From contig CM048555.1 in NCBI GenBank assembly GCA_026413225.1, positions 78,933,785-78,997,784 on the forward strand: a DNA stretch of 64,000 nt. Reading direction: 5' to 3'. Every line of letters begins with the position of its first letter. Position 1 is the first letter of the stretch. The notes under the pieces are model-generated. The model saw only the letters and a program-made list of their open reading frames with translations. It did no database searches and had not been told where the DNA came from. The position numbers and the translations under genes were made by a program. The stretch is from Otis tarda. Taxonomy: Eukaryota > Chordata > Aves > Otidiformes > Otididae. This document shows positions 1 to 12,615 of this stretch, one piece after another.

Positions 1-2790
1 GCATGTGCTCAGCTGCCATTGCAGTACAAGAGGACTGTGTCTCGACAGGAGAACTGAGCCCTTTTAGTGGGAAGGATATTTGCTGTTATCTTTACAGTCA
101 AGTAGGGACACGGCCCCCATTGCCATCATTTTTGACAGCAGAGACAGCACTAAAACCCAAATTACTATAGGCAGATGAGTTTACCCATTTTGCCCTGCAA
201 CCTCATCACGTTGGTGAATCAACAGAGGGAAGGTTTCACCCAGCAAACCTCTGGTGGGCAGATACCACCAGCTGGTGAGCTGAAATGCTGTCCTTGCAGC
301 TCCATCATTTGATTTCTGCTACTAATAACATACATAAACTTTGGACTTTAATTTACTCCTTTTAGCCTGTGTCAGAAGATTGTTTTTCATAAGGTCAGTG
401 GCATTTTTCAAAGAGCAAAGCAGCAATTTTTGCAGGATGCTGCTGCCACATCCTGAGCACACACTTAGAATACTATTCCCAGCCAAGCAATGGGGTGCTC
501 AGGGCACCTCTGTACCAACATGAAGGGGAAAAATAAAATTAGAAAATAATTTATCTGTGCCTTTAAACTACTTGGTGCATTCCTTTGGCTAACAGATTCA
601 AAGCATTGGAGAAAACATGCACAAAACAGTGGTGGCCAGGGATAAAAGAAACACAGATTCAATGCTTTCGTCTGATTGAGTGCATCCTGCTGCAGCTTTC
701 TGACAACATCCTGGTGCTATCACGTGGTGTCTATATAAAAAATGTCTCTAAAGCCTTAACCCTGCTGACTGGCATGTGCTTGCAGAGAGGACAAGCTGCC
801 AGCCCCTAGCATGTGTTCAGCCCAGAGGACTGATAATTGTAATTTCTCTCGTGAAATACCCAGAGGCCATGATCATGGTCCAAGACACTCACAGAATTGG
901 GTGCTGATCTACCTCAAAGAGCAAAATTTTGCATATTAATAAGACAAAGCAGGTTGAAGCTGGCAAATTGTGACTTTTATCTAGCAGAACATCTCTTTTA
1001 TCACTTAAGTGTTTAATTAAATGCACGCATTTATAGAGTACCATAAGAGAGGCACTCGTCCATGTGCACTCAGCTGTCCTTTGGACAAGGAAAGATTTGA
1101 AAGCTTTCACCTTGCAAGTCAAAATTTCACCTCCAGTACCCAAACGAGAATCTTCTCTTCCTCCATTACAAGAAAATAGTTTTCAACATAGCGATTTGGA
1201 ATGTAGAATATCAACAGTAACACCAAAAGAGATTAAAAAGTGTGGACGATACCCCAGTTTAACAAAGACAGCAAAAACCAATATTCTGTGTTTCTGTTTG
1301 TGCTTTTAACTTATGCCAACTGCCCCAAAATCTGTCCTGGCAGCTGGGTACCAGCAAGCCAAATCTAGACACGTGCATCTCCCACAACAAGCCCTTAATC
1401 CTCAACCACATCTCTTGTCCTGGTCAGGATGAAACCACTACTGTGGCCATGCAGATTTTTAGGATTGTGGCCACAGTCCTCCTGTGATCACAGTAACCTT
1501 GGGGCTATTTTGTGCTGGCAACAAGGTGCAAAACAGCTCTACTACAGCTGAGGATGAGGCCTGTGGGTTTGGTCAGTGTACTGATTTACATTTGGTACAA
1601 GCATCACCCAGCTCCGAGCAAAGCTGTGCCAGAACAGTGGTGAGAGCTGCATTGCATTTAAATGAGAGCTCGAAAGTGTATTGAGCTGTTCAGATGGTAA
1701 AGACATCTGCATCCACATCCTCAGTCCGTGTTTCTAAAAGGCACGTATCTCTAAGTACCAGTGCACAGTTTTAAGTTCTCCAATGGCCTGCAAAAATTAA
1801 CACAATACAGTCTTGGCCACGGATCTGTTGAATTTGTTACTAAAAAGAACCCAAAAAAATGCCCCAAGAAGCCATTCAGCACAGATGACTTCAATGAGAC
1901 TTGGCCAGTCTCCTGTAGCAAGTTAATTTCCCACAGAAAATAATTGACAGAGAATGGCAGTTGCAGCCCTTGTGTGTGAGAGAGACTGTCTCTGTATCTC
2001 AAAGCATATTTTTGTGAGGTTCTGGAATGGAGCTGGTCTGGGATAATTGTTGCTGGAGACACGGAGAGGCACTGAAAGCACCAGCAGGCGTTTTTGACTA
2101 AACCCAAGAAATTCTTAAAATGTAAAATGCTGTGCGAAAGAAAAAAAAAATAAAAAGAGAGAGAAGAAAAGAAAAAAAAAAACTACTAACCTCCCCCAGT
2201 CCCTGCCGTTGTGAAGATAAATGAGTTCTCTGAAGAGAGGCAGTAAAGTCGACTCCCTGCAACTGAGAGTTCTTGCAACCAGAGAAGACACAAGTGTGAA
2301 TTTTTCTTTCCTCGTGCCCCGGAAAAAGTCTTTGATACTCTGGAGGGAATTAGGAAAAAAAAAAAGGAAAGTGAGTGAACTTCAGCAACAGCCTTCTCCC
2401 CTTCCCTGCCCTTGGCAAAAGCATTGGTATTAATTTATGGAGTTGCTGTGTAAAACTGGTCAGATATTTTCTGACAGAATGCTTTTCTGCTTGAAAATGC
2501 TGTTTTGCCTGATATTAATTATTTTTCTGGAAGTTTCTTATTTCTTTTCTAAAGCCTGATTGGTCTGATTTATTCATATTTCTTAATGTCCAGAGTTTTA
2601 CCTTATAGGTACCACCCAAATGAATCGTGCAGCTGTGAAAGCGGCCTAGAAATGTGTGATGCTTGGCTGGGAGTGCAGTAGATCTGTGGACATCTTTTAA
2701 AAGCAACATCAGAAATCAGTAATGCACTTGCCTCAATTGCTCCTGGCAGTTTATTACTTAGCTAGAAAATTCAGGAATAAGTTTAACTCT
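1..2790. other. Unique non-coding stretch, left edge
   Basis: I see no gene, RNA gene or recognisable transposon here. Open frames reach 118 codons at most, resemble no known family and overlap on both strands, as chance frames do. Base composition is ordinary AT-rich avian sequence. The only low-complexity element is the A/GA-rich tract at 2136-2182. Confidence 0.5.
2136..2182 (+). repeat. A-rich/GA-rich low-complexity tract
   Basis: Two adenine runs of about ten bases flank short GAGAGA and GAAAAG words, so the plus strand is almost purely purine. It looks like a decayed simple repeat. No transposon ends in it that I can recognise. Confidence 0.8.
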
Positions 2791-3134
2791 AGTACCTCAA
2801 GGGGGCCCACAGGAAAGATGGGGAGAGACTGTTCAGTAGGGCCTGTTGTGACAGGATGAGGGGTAATGGTTTCAAAACAGAGGGAGGTAGATTCAGACTG
2901 GACATAAGGAAAAAATTTTTTACACTGAGGGTGGTGGAACACTGGAGCAGGTTGCCCAGAGAGGTAGTGGAAGCCCCATCCCTGGAAACATTCCAGGCCA
3001 GGTTGGCCGGGGCTCTGAGCAACCTGATCTGGTTGGAGATGTCCCTGCTCCTTGCAGGGGGGTTGGACTGGATGGACTTTGAAGGTCTCTTCCAACCCTA
3101 ACCATTCTGTGATTCTATGATTCTATGATTCTAT
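2791..3134 (+). mobile_element. CR1 LINE, 5'-truncated 3' end
   Basis: The fragment starts in the last part of CR1 ORF2 (the DNA behind a 'YLKGA.KK.GE.LF' peptide). It runs through the stretch encoding 'RFRLDIRKKFFTLRVVEHWSRLPREVVEAPSLETFQARL' in pieces, then the non-coding end with the CCTTCCAACCC block, and closes with three copies of the octamer tail TGATTCTA. CR1 elements are non-LTR retrotransposons, usually found 5'-truncated and without clear target duplications, and this copy fits. The reading frame is short and the element cannot move. The gradual 5' loss and few changes suggest a moderately young copy. Confidence 0.95.
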
Positions 3135-4135
3135 TAATTCACTTGCCCAGTATACACTTCAGTCATCGTGTTTTTCCCTGCCTCCAAAAGCTACCAAGAA
3201 GAGGATTTCTCTGCATTTGAAATCTTTTGCCTTATCATATGAAATACAGATGGATTTTAAGCCTTTCTTCTGTAGCCCTTAGCAAATGAGTGGTATATGC
3301 CATGTGGGGAGCACAGCCGCTCTTTTCCTATATAGGGAATGGTATGGAGCAGCACAGGGGGATTTTTCCTCTCTTTTTAGTTATTCCTCCCATATAGTTA
3401 CTCTTAAGGTCCCCTTTCAATCCCTGGCTGGGTATAAGACACCCCAAGAGTGGGAACGCCTTCCTCCATGGGATGTGAATGGTTCCCCAGCACTGCTCTC
3501 CTCATGGCTGATTTTTGGATCACACATTGAAACAATTAAAACTGACATCAGCTGCAAAGATGGCTGCAGTTTCCCATTAAAAGTGATTGATTTTCATCTC
3601 TATTAAAAAAAAAAAAGTAAAAGGATTTTGCATTTGATTTTGCATCTTTGGTCTGTACAGTGAAGGTTCTTTTATGCACCTGTCAGCAACATAATGTTGC
3701 CTCAAGAATGAGATTTCCTCTCAGCATCTGTTTCAGCTGATTGAATATTCTCTTACTGTATAAGAGTAGTCCATTGTCTGATGAATACATGTTATTTAAT
3801 TTTTGAACAACATGTCAGGGACTCCTATGGCTTAGGTATGCAAATTCTTCACCGCTATAAAAAAGCCGTCATTTTTGCATATCGACAGATCACTTTTAAG
3901 GGATAAGGCAGATAATTTATTATATTTAAAAAAAAATTACAAAAGCGTGATTTAGCACAGAGAACAATTAAGTAGATGTGAAAAGTTTGCAGAATTAAGA
4001 GCATTGGCAATGCAGATCGGTCTTACTCACAAAGAGCCTTTGTTGTGAACGCATTGATATTCTAGATAAGTCCTGACACCTCCAGTTTTTTTGTTGTGGC
4101 TTTTCATTCCTGGTTTAGTTTGTTTTTTTTCTCCG

Positions 4136-4136
4136 T

Positions 4137-4168
<32 letters not shown>

Positions 4169-4179
4169 TTTTTTTTTTT
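4136..4179 (+). repeat. (TTTC)n microsatellite with T-run
   Basis: About seven tandem TTTC units lead into a run of roughly 12-13 T. The minus-strand open frame over it encodes only an artefactual lysine-rich run. Such tetranucleotide tracts are usually length-variable. Confidence 0.95.
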
Positions 4180-7100
4180 GAGGTTGTCTGAGGTTTTAGA
4201 GTAGCAGTTCTGAGATGTACAAATTACAGTGCTAAACACAAAATGAAGTGGAAATGGGAAATTAGTGTACTGCACGGCAAAGTCTGGCTGATAGATCGCT
4301 GCAGTTCGCTTTAAGCTTGCTTTGAAAAAAATACTGCTTTAAAAGTCATCTTTGTTTCCTTTTCACCTAGGAAAGCAAAAAAAAAAAAAAAAGACTTGTT
4401 CTTAATTTGAATTAACTTGGCATCATTACTTTGAAATAAAACCCCAGCAAAGACAAGGCAGGTTGGCACTTTTGCACATGTTACTGCTTTAAATTAAAGC
4501 CTTCTTGAAGAGACAGCCCCAGGCTGGTGTAAATCAGGAGCAGCCAGCCCAGGGGCTGCGAGAGCATCCTCTGATCCAGACAGCGTATGCCAGTCTCATG
4601 AGGAGGTTGCTGTGGCTACAGAGGGAAAAAAAAAAAGAGTGACTTCTCCAGGAGCTTTCCCACAAATCAGCGATGTCCAGCACTGACGGACTTAGCAAGT
4701 GTGCTTCAAGCTGACACATAAATATGAGTGACTGGGCAGGAAATGTGGTATGAAAAAGCCCTAACAAGCCCAGTTTATCTTGGATGCAGTCTATTAGCCT
4801 GCCTACCATCCAGTCCTTTAGTGGCGGTGGAGTTGAAATGTTGGCTATGATAGCCCTGAAATGTCCAGAGGCAAAGTTTCTCCATCACCAGTGAGCAATT
4901 CACGGACCGCATGCACCGTCTGCAGTAAATAATCAATATTACTGTAAACCTGATACAACCCTGCCCTCACTGAGCCCTTTCCCAACTGGAGGAGGAATTA
5001 TCACTCTCAAGGCTGTTTGATAACGCTTTAGACCTATCCTGCATGTCTATGAGGTGACACATTTTCAGTGGTATTAAAGAATAACTCTGGCTGCAGCAAA
5101 AGTTACTAACAGCAGTCACTTAGTGCCCTCCAAAGAGAGATTTTTTTTATTTTTTTTTTTTTAGAACTAGTATCAGCATTCCAACAACAACCTCCCACAA
5201 TGTGGAATAATGCAAAGATCTTCTTTCTCATAGAGCTGCATGTACTGTGAACACTTGTGTTTTATTAAAACTAGGGATTTTTTTGTCGTATGCTGAGTCA
5301 TTCAGTCTTTTTTCTGATGTATAGAAAAGCCAAAATGCCAGAAATAATTTTGGACCAGTCACTTGCAGGACTGGTTAATAACCTTGTATGCAACCAGAAC
5401 GCAATCTGGAAAATGAGAAACCTGGAGTCTCCTTATTCTGCGGCATAGTTCCCCTCATGGAAAGCAAGAGCCTCAAGAAACGTTAAAATACGATATGTGA
5501 AAATAGATGTATTTTGTAGTCATTAAAAGGAATGGCCACACTGCGTCTTTTCTGACCTGTTCATTGTAATTTAGTAGTAATTGCAGCAAGACTCTTTTTG
5601 CTCATGATTTAATTTATGTGAGGTTTAAGTTACTGCCCGGGCACTGACAGATTCTGCAAAAACTCACTGCTTCATTAGTCAGGTCATTCTGATGTGAGTG
5701 ATCCTGCTAAGAGAGGATGGTTACCTACCCCTGCGTCACTGCTATGTGTCCCCAGCCTCTCCAGGGCACATCGGGCCTACAAATCTATAGATATAGAGAG
5801 TGTCCTCCTTCCTTTGTAGTCCCTCTTCATTTGCTGCATGTCTATTTTCTCTACTTGATGCTTAAACAAAAAATTTTCAGGGTGATGTTGTTGCTTGACA
5901 AGCTTATGCCATGCCTACGCTCCTTTCTACCATACTGCTGATAACAACAGTGACACGAGCACAAACTACAACACCAACAACTTTATAGAGAAGAAAGGGA
6001 ATTAAGGGTGAAGCCAATGCTATCCAAGATGACCCTGGGTGTATGAGATACCCAGTAGGACTTGCAGATGTATCACAGTGTCCTGGAAGTCAAATGCCTC
6101 CCTCTGGGGTGTCTGAAGTAGCACTGGACACTTCTATGTCTTTAGACACCAATGTGAGTGACTTACCTGAAGACACAGATTATAACCTGCCTATCCAAAC
6201 CCACCACCTTAACCACGTAGTCCAACCTTCATCTCAAATCCCCACTTTTCAAAGGCGAAAAGGAGGCTCAGGTCTCTGCTGCCAAATTGCATCTTCTAGA
6301 AATATGTGATACCTCTCACTAGTGGTAGCTTAGAAGGTTACAACCAAGCCCCTGGTAAATGCAACTGGGAAAAAAAAAAAAGGAATGGCAGCAGATTGTT
6401 CTCACATGCGGTAGCTCATCATTGGATTTGCCAAGGAGAAGGTTAGCAGGGATTGTGTATCCACATGGGAGATGAGGTAGTGCAAGCAGAAGCACTGAGT
6501 TTCTGCGGGTCACATTTTCATAGCTGATGCCACAAAATGCAATTAGAGAGGAAAAGAATCAGATTTAGTGGCTTCCCACCCATAAACACACACGCTCAAG
6601 CTCCATTTTATGCCAGTTGCACAGTCAAATGCAAAGTACTGAGTAACAGTTTACTTTGAGAGACCAGCTCTTCAAGTCTTAGGCCAAGACAAGAAATCAA
6701 GGCCAGTTACCTCAATGTGGAAGAGTTTAGAGATTAGAGATATTCTTTTAAATATTCTCAGAGCGCTTGAGGCACTCCATGGATATCAATTAAAAAAAAC
6801 AAAACACAAAGACAAAACCAACCGAACAAAAACCCCTCAGTAGTCCTTGAGTAAGATTTCATTCTGAACTACAGGCTATTTGAAGATTTTATATTCTGAC
6901 TTTGTCAGGACCAGAGGAGGATGATTCTTCTATTGTAGGTAAGCCAAATTCTGTCTGAAATTAATGTTTTTTTTTTCTGTAAACTTGTTACATCATCCCC
7001 TTCCTTAGACATGGTAGGACCTACATAACTTTTTTAATGACGAGTACCGAGGTGGCATCTGAGTTTATTCTTTGGTTTTAAAAGGAAAGAAATTGTTTAG

Positions 7101-9083
7101 TTTTCTTATCTTGGACTAAGATTTTGAGGAGTTGTGGTCTCCAGGTTGGTAAAGTAGTTTGTAAGACAAGGCTCTAATTTCTGCTTGAGAGTCTAGGAAT
7201 TACAGTAATGCACTCTTTTTGATAATGATGAGGAAAAGTTTTTTCTTTTTTTTTTTGTCTAAAATTATCAAGGAGAGAGTAATTGGATTGTACTGATGCA
7301 ATATTTAATTTTAGATAGCTCTGTTTTAAAGTATTTGCACCCATTATAATTTTTAAAAGTGCACAAATTAAGAACATAAATGTATAACCCCATTAATGTT
7401 TTTGTGTGTGTTTGTTCTTCAGTGTAACAGAAGAATCTGTAAATTCTTTGTTGGTCCTCTGGTTGGCTGCCATTGAGAAATGAAATATTGTAAGGTATTT
7501 CTAACATGGTTTACGTTACGTCTAGGGTAGTTGTGAGTGCAACTGTGTTACCTGAAAGGGTGGACAAGGGGAAGAGATTGCTTTAACCCTTGGTTGAAAC
7601 CATTACACTGAAGATTTCTAACTGAACTTTAGCCATATAAGAGTTAAGTGTTTGAAACAAGTTAGTTGTCTGTAGTCTGTAAAGTGTAATATATTTTTAC
7701 AAGGCTATTCATCTTGCCTTGAGATAAATAAGCAAACCAGTAGCCTGAATCCTATCAGGAGAGTCTACCTGTCTTGAGTGAAGGAGTTACTCAATGAAAT
7801 ATGACTTAATTAGTTTGTATCTGATGTCTGGCTGTCAGAGAAATCCTACCAAAGTGAACAGGCGGACTTTGAACAGACAGGCTAAAACCACATCACAAAG
7901 AATATTCACAGATTGGAAGGCATATATAAATCAGACCACTTCTCCTCCTTCACAGACATCATCACTGAGAAATCATCTTCCATATATGATATATGCTATA
8001 TGTGTTATAAAAATAATTAATGGTCCAATTCTAACTTTTTTTTTCCCCCACGGTACTTCAGGCATCTAATGTGTGTAGGCATGCTCAGAAAATCTGAGAA
8101 AGTTTCAATCTGCATCTGCAGGAGCCTGAAGATATTTGAAAATCTAGTCCTAAGCGGATTTTAAATTGCTGCCCTCTGTTTTAGCCTTTATTATGTGAAC
8201 TTTTCTGCTGTCATGTTCATCCCTTACACTAATGAAATGCAATGTGATAGAAAGAGTGAGTGTTTTTTCTCCAAATATGTTTGGAAGCTATACAGTAGCA
8301 TTTACAAACTGCTTTTTGACTGCAATGATGCAAAGGCAGAGATTTGTCAATTCCAGTAATATACGTACAAATCTGGTTTGTTAAAGAATAACTTTGCAAA
8401 AAAAATCATTGAACTACGACAACTACTTACATAATAAGAAAAGGATGCTAGTAAATCCCCATAATATTGCTTTTGTCTTCAAATAAAATACAGTGTGAAT
8501 TCAACACAAAAACAGACATTGAGCATGCTGCCTGATAATTTGACTTGGATTCTAATCAACAGCATGTTTACTCAAGTGAAACGTGGTGATAAATACACTG
8601 AATCAGAGGCACATTGTGGTTCACTGCAAAATCCTCAGTGTTAAATTGTCTTTTTTTTTTTCCCTAATTGCAACTCTTTCATTACTTGAACAGAGAGAAT
8701 AGAAAACAATTTCTTCAAGGAAACTTGTCTGTCAAACTCCGGATTTATCAAAGTCTACTCAAGCAGCCTGAAGCTTCTATAACATTACTTGTAGAAAAAG
8801 AATTATTTAAAGAGGATTTGTGTTGAAAGTCCTGGGTTTGGGATTTTTTTTTTTATTCCTTTAAAAAGAAAGTTTGTCTTCAATGCCTTCCTTATAATTT
8901 TACTTAATATCATTTACACGATTGAGGATCAGAAGTGACACCATGGAGTCATGGAGAAGCAAGAAGGGAAGAAGTCTTTGTATGAGACTTGTTTAGATTT
9001 ATTTTGATAGCTGCAGTGAAGATTCAGATGACTTATTTCAGAGCTATTGCATTTTATTTCTTGGTCCTTGAGGTAAATATTCC

Positions 9084-9140
9084 CACCTTCCTTCCTTCCC
9101 ATTGTCCTTTCTTCATTCTTTCCTTCCTTGTCCTTCATTC
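9084..9140 (+). repeat. CCTT-rich pyrimidine tract
   Basis: An imperfect CCTT/CTTT tract, nearly pure pyrimidine on the plus strand and broken by ATTG and ATT. It is likely a decayed microsatellite. Confidence 0.8.
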
Positions 9141-10613
9141 CCTTTAAATCCTATAAATGTGTAAGAAACAAACACTTCTCACAGCAAACCAGCAAAAATA
9201 CAAATCCTGCTGAACATACTTCCCCAAGTAAGCACAGCCTTTCTAGTCAATCGAGGATCAGAAAGAAAGATGAATCCCTGATGAAAACACCCAGCGAGTT
9301 AGGGGTGTTATTGTTCTGCTTTGCTCTGCAAGCAGTAAGTCACAAAGTCAGAAGTGCTCAATTCTTCCTGTGACATTTATGACCAGATTTTCCAGCTTAG
9401 TTCACTGTCTCATGCCCAATGTCCCGAGGAAAATCTAGCCTTTAAAGTCATTCTTCTTGCACGACTTTCACTGAAGTCCATATGTTAGTGGTCTCTCAAG
9501 GCCTAGAGCCAGCCCAAAGGGCGTATCAGGCTGAGGGATGAAGACAAAAGCTAGACTAGAGGAATTTGGACTTATTTCACTTCCTAAATGGAAGCTGAGT
9601 TCTGTAGAAAACCTTGTCTTTAATCTCAATTCTCCAACTGTATGAGGCAGACAGCAGTCCCACCTTTCTTCTTCTGTTTGTATATCCTGTTTGCCTAGAG
9701 TATAAACTCTTTAAGGCAAGGATAGTCTTTTGTGAAGCACAGTGGAGCCTTGATCCTGGTAAAGTTCATAGGTGCTTCAGTGATACAGAGAGTGCAGAAC
9801 CACCTCAGTTCTCACAAAAGAGTGTTGTGCATACAGCGTATTGATTTTTTTTTTTGCTCTTAGTGAGTTCCCCTTTCCTTTTCTCCTTTATTCTCTCATC
9901 TTTTTGATGGATAAAGAAGATATAGGTTTATGAGGTCAGAGGCCTGATAGAGAAAGAACAATTTAACTGTGCAACAGTAAAAAGAAATCTGAGCAAAATA
10001 TCATTCTGCAAAGGAAAAAAAAATTGAAAGATAAATAAGCTAAAGAAAGGCCAAATTTGAAAGAAAACTCTCTTCTAAAGGAGGTGGAAGATGAAAGGTA
10101 AATGATTTTTAAGATTAAAAAGAACTACCCAAACCAAAGTCCAATACGATTTTGTTCTAAAGTAGTAAAAGGGAGAAATAATTAAATAGACTTAATAAGA
10201 AGATGGAGAGAGAGATGAAGGGAATTATGAATCAACAGAAAACAATGATAGGAAAGAGAAAAGTAGGGCGAGCTGGAATTAGCAGAAAGGGAAGAGACTT
10301 TGCAGGCTAAAAAGCCCACACAGCAAGATATTATTCTGAAGAGACAGGTATCTATTTCCTTGAAGCTTGATGGAAAAGCTTACTATGAAAGTCTCAGCTG
10401 TTTTCTTACATATCCGCTCTGCGATTTTAACTGACAGCCCACTTTCCCAGCAAAGTTTTGCCCCCACTCCCTGTCCTGCAATCTTCTGTGGCCATCAGGG
10501 GTCTGCTGATACCCACCTGTCTCCTACAGCACAATAAGGGTGTCAGGACAAGCTGTAGAAGCCATAAACTCTGACAAACTGTCACTTTATTAAGCTTCCC
10601 ATTTTGTCTCAAG

Positions 10614-10663
10614 GTCAGAACGTCACATGTGAAAACTGTGGTCAAGTATCTTACTACTGCAAG
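10614..10663 (+). other. Candidate 50-nt internal exon (unproven)
   Basis: The segment is bordered on the left by a pyrimidine-rich tract ending in CTCAAG and on the right by AAG|GTAAGA, a near-consensus donor. Two of its three frames are open. One encodes a short Cys-rich peptide (QNVTCENCGQVSYYCK) with a C-x2-C spacing and a third Cys nine residues on, loosely like a zinc-binding knuckle. I do not recognise a family, and the peptide is too short to assign. It may be chance: acceptor-like and donor-like words are common in this much DNA. It is recorded because both borders are good at once. Confidence 0.15.
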
Positions 10664-11975
10664 GTAAGAATGAACTTTTTGATGTTAAGTTTTTTCCTAG
10701 CTAAAAAGTAATCATTTCAGTTGCACTTTCTATTACACTGTCAAATTCTATATGTTGGGCTCTGAAGAACGAACACAATTTTTGTTATAGTGCCAAGGAA
10801 GGCTCACGTGTGCTAGTGTTCATTACTGAGCTGATGAAACTAGGCTCTTGGTCCATTTCTTACCAAAGGAAATGTAGACAGCAACATCTGTGCAATAAAC
10901 GTATTTTCACAGCAGAGCTCATTTTAGTGGTGACCCTACGTGTGAGCAGGTGCTTGGCAGTACGCTAAAATCAATTTTTAAATGGCATCTTGAAACATCA
11001 GATGAAAGAAAGCTGGGCATACACTACTAAAAATGTAGGACAGAGGTAGCTGGGTAATTTTACTACTTTGAATTTGACATGAGGAATCGTACTCACTGAC
11101 CTTCCAAATTAAACCTGTGTATGGCAGAATACATATAAACCTAGCTGCAAAATAAATGTATTGCAGCCACCCTCCCCTATGCACAGACGAATACAGGATT
11201 TCTGTATACATATAATTCAAAGCCATTTTCAAGGAAATTTCCTCTCTTTTCTGTCATTCACAGGATAAGTAAATGTCCCAGCAGTGGGTAACCCATAATC
11301 CTTACATTTCTATGGTGAGAAAAAATTCCCATTTCCTTTTGTAAAATGTTTGCTGAAGACCTTGATTTATTCTTACACAGCCATGGAAAGTGAAGACCTG
11401 TCTATAACCTGTGAAGTGCAAAAAAATGAATGTTAAAGAATGCATGATGGGTCCCAGTTAGCATAAAATATTAATAATGCCAGTAAGGCTGTGTGGGTAT
11501 TGCAAGCCTGCTGCCATCTAATTAGAGCACATTGTCTTGTAGCAAACTTACAATACAAATGTTTTTTTTCTGCATATTTCCAAACTCTCTGTTCCCCCAC
11601 CTCCAAAACGCCTGTGAAAATTTAGCATATTTTGTTGGTTTTGTTTAAAAAAAGAGCAAGTCCTTTTCTCATTAAGTACCAGTTAGAAGGGAACGCTGGA
11701 GGTCAACACTCCTGGGAATTCAAAATACAACCCTTAGAGAGTTTCTTTTTTTTTTTTTCCTGTTATAATCTAAGGTGAATGAAAATAACTCTTGAAATGC
11801 AGAAGAAAAACAGGATACTTTTTAGAATTGCTGTCTTTCTAAGCATCCTACTTACTGAAAGCAAAACCATGGAACATGCTAGTATATAGATTATTAGCAA
11901 AACTATCTCAGGACCTTAGTCCTGCAGGATGCTCCAAATGGCAGAAAAAAATTTGGAATTTGGACTGATGCCTTC

Positions 11976-12615
11976 TGTCATGGTTTAACGCCAGTCAGCA
12001 ATTGAGTACCACAGAGTCGCTCACTCACCCGCCCACTCTCCAGGAGATGAGGGAGCGAATTGGGAAGAAAAGAAAACTTGTGGGCTGAGATAAAGACAGT
12101 TTACTAGGATAACAAAGGAAAATATAATAATATATTATTATTAATAATAATAGGAATAACAATTAGAATAATATTATAAAAAAGAGGAGAAAAACCACAC
12201 ACAAAAAATTATGCACAATTTCTCACCATCTGATGAACCAATGACCAATATAGCCCATCCTGAGCAGCAATCATGAAATAAAAAAAAAAACCAAACTGCA
12301 AATGATCTGAGAATGTTTCTGAACATCAAGAGAAAAACGAGAGCTCACTGGCCCACCTCCTCTTAAGTACTTAATGTGAAGTTTTATGTCATGGAATACT
12401 CTCTTTGACCAGTTTGGGTCTACTGTTCTGGCTATGTCCCTCCCAGCTTCCTGCATCTGCACATTAGCGAAACCTGGAAAGCCAGATAGTGACCTTAATC
12501 TTTTTAGCAATAACTCCTAATATCAGTGTGTTCATCAACATTCTTCACATACAAAATCCAAAACATGTCAGCTACTGAGAAGAAAATTAACTCCATCCCA
12601 ACTGAAAGCAGGACA
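11976..12615 (-). mobile_element. Solo LTR, ERVL-type, old copy
   Basis: The element starts TGTCATGGTTTAAC and ends GCAGGACA, giving TGT...ACA termini. Read on the minus strand, it has the layout of a widespread avian ERVL LTR: a start like TGTCCTGC followed by the TTAATTTTCTTCTCAGTAGCTG block, a GGAAGCTGGGAGGGACATAG block, and a CTGTCTTTATCTCAGCCCAC block near the end. The flanks are CCTTC and CCTTG, a 5-bp target duplication with one mismatch, which supports a solo LTR formed by LTR-LTR recombination. An AT-rich expansion (12117-12183) sits inside. Many changes from the copies I know in other birds suggest an old insertion. No internal retroviral sequence is recognisable beside it. Confidence 0.85.
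12117..12183 (+). repeat. AT-rich (TAA)n tract inside LTR
   Basis: A run of AATAAT, TATTATTA and AATAATAATA words inside the solo LTR. It looks like a local microsatellite expansion after insertion. Confidence 0.8.

Larger units (their letters stand above)
3135..11975. other. Unique AT-rich stretch with simple repeats
   Basis: There is no recognisable gene or transposon in this 8.8 kb. It holds a TTTC microsatellite (4136-4179), a CCTT-rich tract (9084-9140), scattered A or T runs (5143-5161, 6371-6382, 8650-8661), a purine-biased region from about 9905 to 10300, and a 50-nt open segment with splice-like borders (10614-10663). Open frames stay near 100 codons or less and overlap each other on both strands. 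Confidence 0.5.
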
